Made by a program: the position numbers and the translations under genes. Positions 60,166-64,000 of a stretch of DNA of 64,000 nucleotides are shown here, piece after piece (within the stretch, counting starts at the first letter, position 1; each line of letters opens with the position of its first letter). The notes below the pieces were generated by a model. The model was not told the origin of the DNA. It made no database searches and saw only the letters and a list, made by a program, of their open reading frames with translations. This stretch comes from Sphingobacteriaceae bacterium. Its GTDB lineage: Bacteria > Bacteroidota > Bacteroidia > Sphingobacteriales > Sphingobacteriaceae. The DNA is taken from the NCBI GenBank assembly GCA_947463785.1, contig CANHRG010000003.1, positions 248,001-312,000 of the forward strand. The letters run 5' to 3'.

Positions 60166-61017
60166 ATGTTTTCAGCTAAACGTGTATTATTTTTTTTCGT
60201 AACAGTCTTTATGCTCACCGCTCAAGGCTGCAAAAGCAAATTCGAGAAGATTCGATTGAGCTCGGATATTGCTAAGAAATACCAGGAGGCTGTTAAATAT
60301 TACGATAAGAAAGATTACAATAAAGCATTGATTTTGTTGGATGATTTGGTGCAGCGCTACAGAGGTCGTGCCGAAGCAGAAGATTTATACTATTACTTTG
60401 CGTATACCAATTACAACCTGAAAGATTACACCACTGCCAGGTACCACTTCAAAATTTTTGCCGACACCTATCCAAACAGTACAAAAGCCGAAGAATGCAG
60501 ATACATGGCTGCGTATTGCTTCTATTTGGAATCGCCAAATTATTCACTAGATCAAAGCAATACCATAAAAGCTATTGAAGCTTTACAACTGTTTATCAAT
60601 TTGTATCCAAGAAGTGATCGAAGTGCAGAGGCGGCAAAACTAATCCAAGATTTGAGAGACAAATTAGAGATTAAATCTTTCGAAAACGCCAAATTATACC
60701 TGACCATTGGTGACTATAAATCGGCAGTAATTGCATTCCGTAACTCAATGCGTGAGTATCCAGACACAAAATTTGCCGAAGAAATGGAATATCTGGCTAT
60801 CGAGTCTCAATGCCTGTATGCTAAAAACAGTATTGAAGCTAAACAGGAAGAACGTTTTACTGAAGCCATTCAAATGGCGAATGAATTTGCAGAAAACTAT
60901 CCGGAAAGTAAATTTCTGAAAGATAGCGAACAACTGAAAAAAGATGCTTTAAAAGGCATTGAAGAAGCTAAGAAAATTTTAGCCATTCAAGCTGCCGAAC
61001 AAAAAATTAAAAATTAA
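60166..61017 (+). CDS. bamD: outer membrane protein assembly factor BamD
   Basis: Lipobox MLTAQGC, TPR-like repeats YYDKKDYNKALILLDDLVQRYRGRAEAEDLYYYFAYTNYNLKDY. Confidence 0.92.
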   Translation: MFSAKRVLFFFVTVFMLTAQGCKSKFEKIRLSSDIAKKYQEAVKYYDKKDYNKALILLDDLVQRYRGRAEAEDLYYYFAYTNYNLKDYTTARYHFKIFADTYPNSTKAEECRYMAAYCFYLESPNYSLDQSNTIKAIEALQLFINLYPRSDRSAEAAKLIQDLRDKLEIKSFENAKLYLTIGDYKSAVIAFRNSMREYPDTKFAEEMEYLAIESQCLYAKNSIEAKQEERFTEAIQMANEFAENYPESKFLKDSEQLKKDALKGIEEAKKILAIQAAEQKIKN

Positions 61018-61028
61018 AAATTAATACA

Positions 61029-61355
61029 ATGACAAACAAACCGTCTGTTCCAACCAGCACAATTACCCGCGATTTGCGTGAATTGGATAAAGAAACAGGT
61101 AACATCTACGAGTCAATCGTAGTGATTGCAAAACGTGCAAACCAAATTTCAAACAACATGAAAGAAGAGCTACATGCTAAATTGGCTGAGTTCGCTTCAT
61201 CAAGTGATAATTTGGAGGAAGTGTTTGAAAATCGCGAACAAATCGAAATTTCAAAACACTACGAGCGTTTACCAAAACCTACATTGGTTGCAGTTGATGA
61301 ATTCATCAACAAAAAGGTTTACCACCGCAATCCAAGCAAGGAACAAAATTCCTAA
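61029..61355 (+). CDS. rpoZ: DNA-directed RNA polymerase subunit omega (Bacteroidetes type)
   Basis: TITRDLRELDKETGNIYESIVVIAKRANQISNNMKEEL. Confidence 0.9.
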   Translation: MTNKPSVPTSTITRDLRELDKETGNIYESIVVIAKRANQISNNMKEELHAKLAEFASSSDNLEEVFENREQIEISKHYERLPKPTLVAVDEFINKKVYHRNPSKEQNS

Positions 61356-61369
61356 CTCATACAGATTTT

Positions 61370-62569
61370 ATGCTTCAGGGCAAAAAAATCATTCTGGGCG
61401 TTTGCGGTAGTATTGCCAGTTATAAAACCGCGAATCTCATTCGCTTGTTTGTAAAAGCAGGTGCCGAAGTCCAGGTTTTGATGACAAAAGATGCCACTGA
61501 ATTCATTACTCCTCTAACATTAGCTACACTTTCCAAGCGTCCGGTATTGGTTGATTATTTCAAAGCCGATACCGGAGAATGGAACAACCACGTAGATTTA
61601 GGCCTTTGGGCCGATTTATTCCTCATTGCTCCGGCAAGTGCCAATACCTTGGCCAAAATGGCCACCGGAGTTTGTGACAACCTGTTATTAGCTACCTACC
61701 TTTCTGCCAAATGTCCGGTTTATTTCGCTCCGGCTATGGATTTAGACATGTGGAAGCATCCGGCAACACAGCAAAATATTGAAAAGCTTCAACAATTTGG
61801 CAATCAGCTGATCAAACCCGCCTTTGGTGAACTAGCCAGCGGGTTAGTGGGCGAAGGCCGCATGGCCGAACCGGAAGAAATTGTTGCATTCCTGGATGGG
61901 GAACTAAAAAAAAAACTTCCGCTAAACGGTAAGAAAGCCTTAGTCACAGCAGGTCCAACTTTTGAAGCCATTGATCCGGTACGCTTTATCGGCAATCACT
62001 CTTCAGGAAAAATGGGCTTCGCTATTGCCGAAAAGCTGAATCAATTGGGGGCAGAGGTAACCTTAATCAGCGGACCATCTGCCATGCAGTTAAACAGCAA
62101 GCAAATTTCTCGTATCGATGTAGTTTCTGCAGACCAAATGCTGGAGGAGGTCAATCGGCATTTCCCAAAAGCCGACATTACGGTCATGAGCGCAGCTGTT
62201 GCCGATTACAAACCGGCATCTGCTGCTAGCGAAAAAATCAAAAAGAAAGAAGCAGAATTTTCAATCCAATTGATAAAAACAACAGACATTCTTTCCGGCT
62301 TAGGTGCTCAGAAAAAATCTGGACAAGTGCTCATTGGCTTTGCTCTTGAAACCGAAAACGAGCAAGAGCATGCCATTCAAAAGCTGAAAAATAAAAATCT
62401 GGACTTCATTGTATTGAATTCTTTAAAGGATGAAGGAGCTGGGTTCAAAGGCGATCAGAATAAAATCACCATCATCGACAAGAATTTGACTACCGAAACG
62501 TTTGATTTAAAACCTAAAACCGAGGTTGCGGCAGACATTTGCCAGAAAATCATAAATTTAGTCTCCTAA
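61370..62569 (+). CDS. coaBC: bifunctional phosphopantothenoylcysteine decarboxylase/phosphopantothenate--cysteine ligase
   Basis: KKIILGVCGSIASYKTANLIRL, PAMDLDMWKHPATQQN, VTAGPTFEAIDPVRFIGNHSSGKMG. Confidence 0.96.
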   Translation: MLQGKKIILGVCGSIASYKTANLIRLFVKAGAEVQVLMTKDATEFITPLTLATLSKRPVLVDYFKADTGEWNNHVDLGLWADLFLIAPASANTLAKMATGVCDNLLLATYLSAKCPVYFAPAMDLDMWKHPATQQNIEKLQQFGNQLIKPAFGELASGLVGEGRMAEPEEIVAFLDGELKKKLPLNGKKALVTAGPTFEAIDPVRFIGNHSSGKMGFAIAEKLNQLGAEVTLISGPSAMQLNSKQISRIDVVSADQMLEEVNRHFPKADITVMSAAVADYKPASAASEKIKKKEAEFSIQLIKTTDILSGLGAQKKSGQVLIGFALETENEQEHAIQKLKNKNLDFIVLNSLKDEGAGFKGDQNKITIIDKNLTTETFDLKPKTEVAADICQKIINLVS

Positions 62570-63465
62570 TGAAGCGATTTTGGATCATACTTCTGCTCAC
62601 CTGTAGCTTTCAAGTCGTTAAGGCTCAAGATCTCAATGCCAGAATTCAAATTCTTGCTCCTAAAATTCAAAGTGCCAATAAGCGAATTCTGGATGTTTTG
62701 AAGACGGCTATGAGCGATTTTCTGAATGGGCGAAAATGGAGTAACGATGCCCTCCGACCACAAGAACGCATTGATTGCAATTGGGTAATTACCATAACCG
62801 ACTGGGATGGCTCATCGCCCAACTTTAAAGCAGAAGCGCAAATTCAGTCTAGCCGACCTGTTTACAATACCTCATACAACAGCACTATCCTCAATTTGAG
62901 CGATAAAAATTTCGATTTTTATTATGCGGAAGGCCAAGCTATCGACTTTTCTGATCAGAATTACATCTCGAATTTGAGTTCGCTATTGGCATTTTATGCC
63001 AATGTCATCGTTGGAATGGATTACGATTCGTTCAGTAAAATGGGCGGAACACCCTACTATGCAAAAGCGCAGAACATCCTAAATAATGCCCAAAATTCTG
63101 CAAATATCGGTTGGAAGGCTTTTGAAGGTTTACGCAACCGATTTTGGCTTATCGAAAACCTCAACAATAAAAGCTTTCTGCCCATTCGTGAGGCACTGTA
63201 TACCTATCATCGAAATGGCTTAGACGAAATGGCCGATAATCCGACTAAAGGACAAAAATCCATTGTTGAGCTTTTACCTGAATTTGAGAAGCTTGACCAA
63301 CTGAAACAAGGCGCCATGCTTACCCAATTGTTTTTCACTGCAAAATCAGACGAATTGGTAGATGTACTCCAGAATGCTTCTGCTCAGGGTAAAATGCAAG
63401 CTTATCAAATTTTAAGCAAAATAGACCCTACCAATGCGGCTAAATACGAGGGCCTGAAAAAATAG
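62569..63465 (+). CDS. DUF4835 family protein
   Basis: Signal peptide MKRFWIILLLTCSFQVVKAQ; DLNARIQILAPKIQSANKRILDVLKTAMSDFLNGRKWSND; ATG overlaps coaBC stop (TAATG); ORF track start at TTG 62539 is too early. Confidence 0.88.
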   Translation: MKRFWIILLLTCSFQVVKAQDLNARIQILAPKIQSANKRILDVLKTAMSDFLNGRKWSNDALRPQERIDCNWVITITDWDGSSPNFKAEAQIQSSRPVYNTSYNSTILNLSDKNFDFYYAEGQAIDFSDQNYISNLSSLLAFYANVIVGMDYDSFSKMGGTPYYAKAQNILNNAQNSANIGWKAFEGLRNRFWLIENLNNKSFLPIREALYTYHRNGLDEMADNPTKGQKSIVELLPEFEKLDQLKQGAMLTQLFFTAKSDELVDVLQNASAQGKMQAYQILSKIDPTNAAKYEGLKK

Positions 63466-63532
63466 TTAAGCCAATAAACTTAGCCCCAGTCGAGTGTTAT
63501 AAAATTGCTATTTTAGCGAAAACCTTCAAAAA

Positions 63533-64000
63533 ATGCTACAAAGGCTTTCCATCAGCAATTATGCATTAATAGATAATTTGGACATTAGTTTCGCCAAAGA
63601 TTTGAACATCCTGACTGGCGAAACGGGTGCTGGTAAGTCTATTATTTTGGGAGCCCTTTCCTTGATACTCGGACAACGGGCAGAAAGTAAGTATTTCTTC
63701 AATCAGGAAAAAAAATGTGTTATTGAAGGCACCTTTCTAATCAAAGACTACGATCTGAAAAGCTTTTTTGAAGAAAACGATCTTGATGAAGAACAAGAAA
63801 CTGTATTACGCCGCGAAATTTCTGCAGACGGCAAAACCCGCTCATTCATTAATGACACACCGGTAAACCTAAATACACTGAAACAACTCGGAGAGCAATT
63901 GATTGATATCCATTCTCAGCATGCAACATTGGCTATCAATAACGAGCGTTTCCAATTGGTAGTACTCGACACTTTGGCGGCTCACACTGAAACGCTGAAT
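63533..64000 (+). CDS. recN: DNA repair protein RecN, truncated by window end
   Basis: MLQRLSISNYALIDNLDISFAKDLNILTGETGAGKSIILGALSLILGQRAE; open frame to last base of window. Confidence 0.93.
   Translation, partial: MLQRLSISNYALIDNLDISFAKDLNILTGETGAGKSIILGALSLILGQRAESKYFFNQEKKCVIEGTFLIKDYDLKSFFEENDLDEEQETVLRREISADGKTRSFINDTPVNLNTLKQLGEQLIDIHSQHATLAINNERFQLVVLDTLAAHTETLN

Overview
This 64 kb window is a densely coded chromosomal segment of a Bacteroidota bacterium, most likely Sphingobacteriales/Sphingobacteriaceae-like. The assignment rests on gene neighbourhoods such as parA-parB-DUF5683-dapB-lepB, ftsX-DUF3098-uppP-truB-ribF, bamD-rpoZ-coaBC-DUF4835-recN and rpmB-rpmG-DUF4295, plus bshC and TAnnTTTG-type promoter motifs. 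I found no CRISPR array, rRNA, transposase, integrase or prophage; most of the window is core housekeeping. Two tRNAs are present: Ala-GGC and a CAT-anticodon tRNA, probably Met. The accessory content most worth a second look is: (i) a TolC-HlyD-ABC exporter operon whose ATPase domain has degenerate Walker A, signature, Walker B and H-loop motifs; (ii) a sulfur/persulfide cluster with a CstB-like MBL-pseudorhodanese-rhodanese protein, TauE, split YeeE/YedE subunits and an SbtA-like permease, with an operator-like inverted repeat upstream of the CstB-like gene; (iii) several genes whose -7 box (TAnnTTTG/TAnnTTCG) lies 3-6 nt before the ATG, suggesting leaderless transcripts; (iv) a divergent tsaD/tamB pair in which neither gene has an obvious ATG start; (v) an S8 protease with a ~200-residue spacing between catalytic Asp and His. 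Three genuine or likely genes are missing from the supplied ORF track: a 57-aa DUF4295 protein, a 54-aa ORF at 202-366, and recN truncated at the window end. All calls are from reading sequence and recalled family knowledge; no searches were run.
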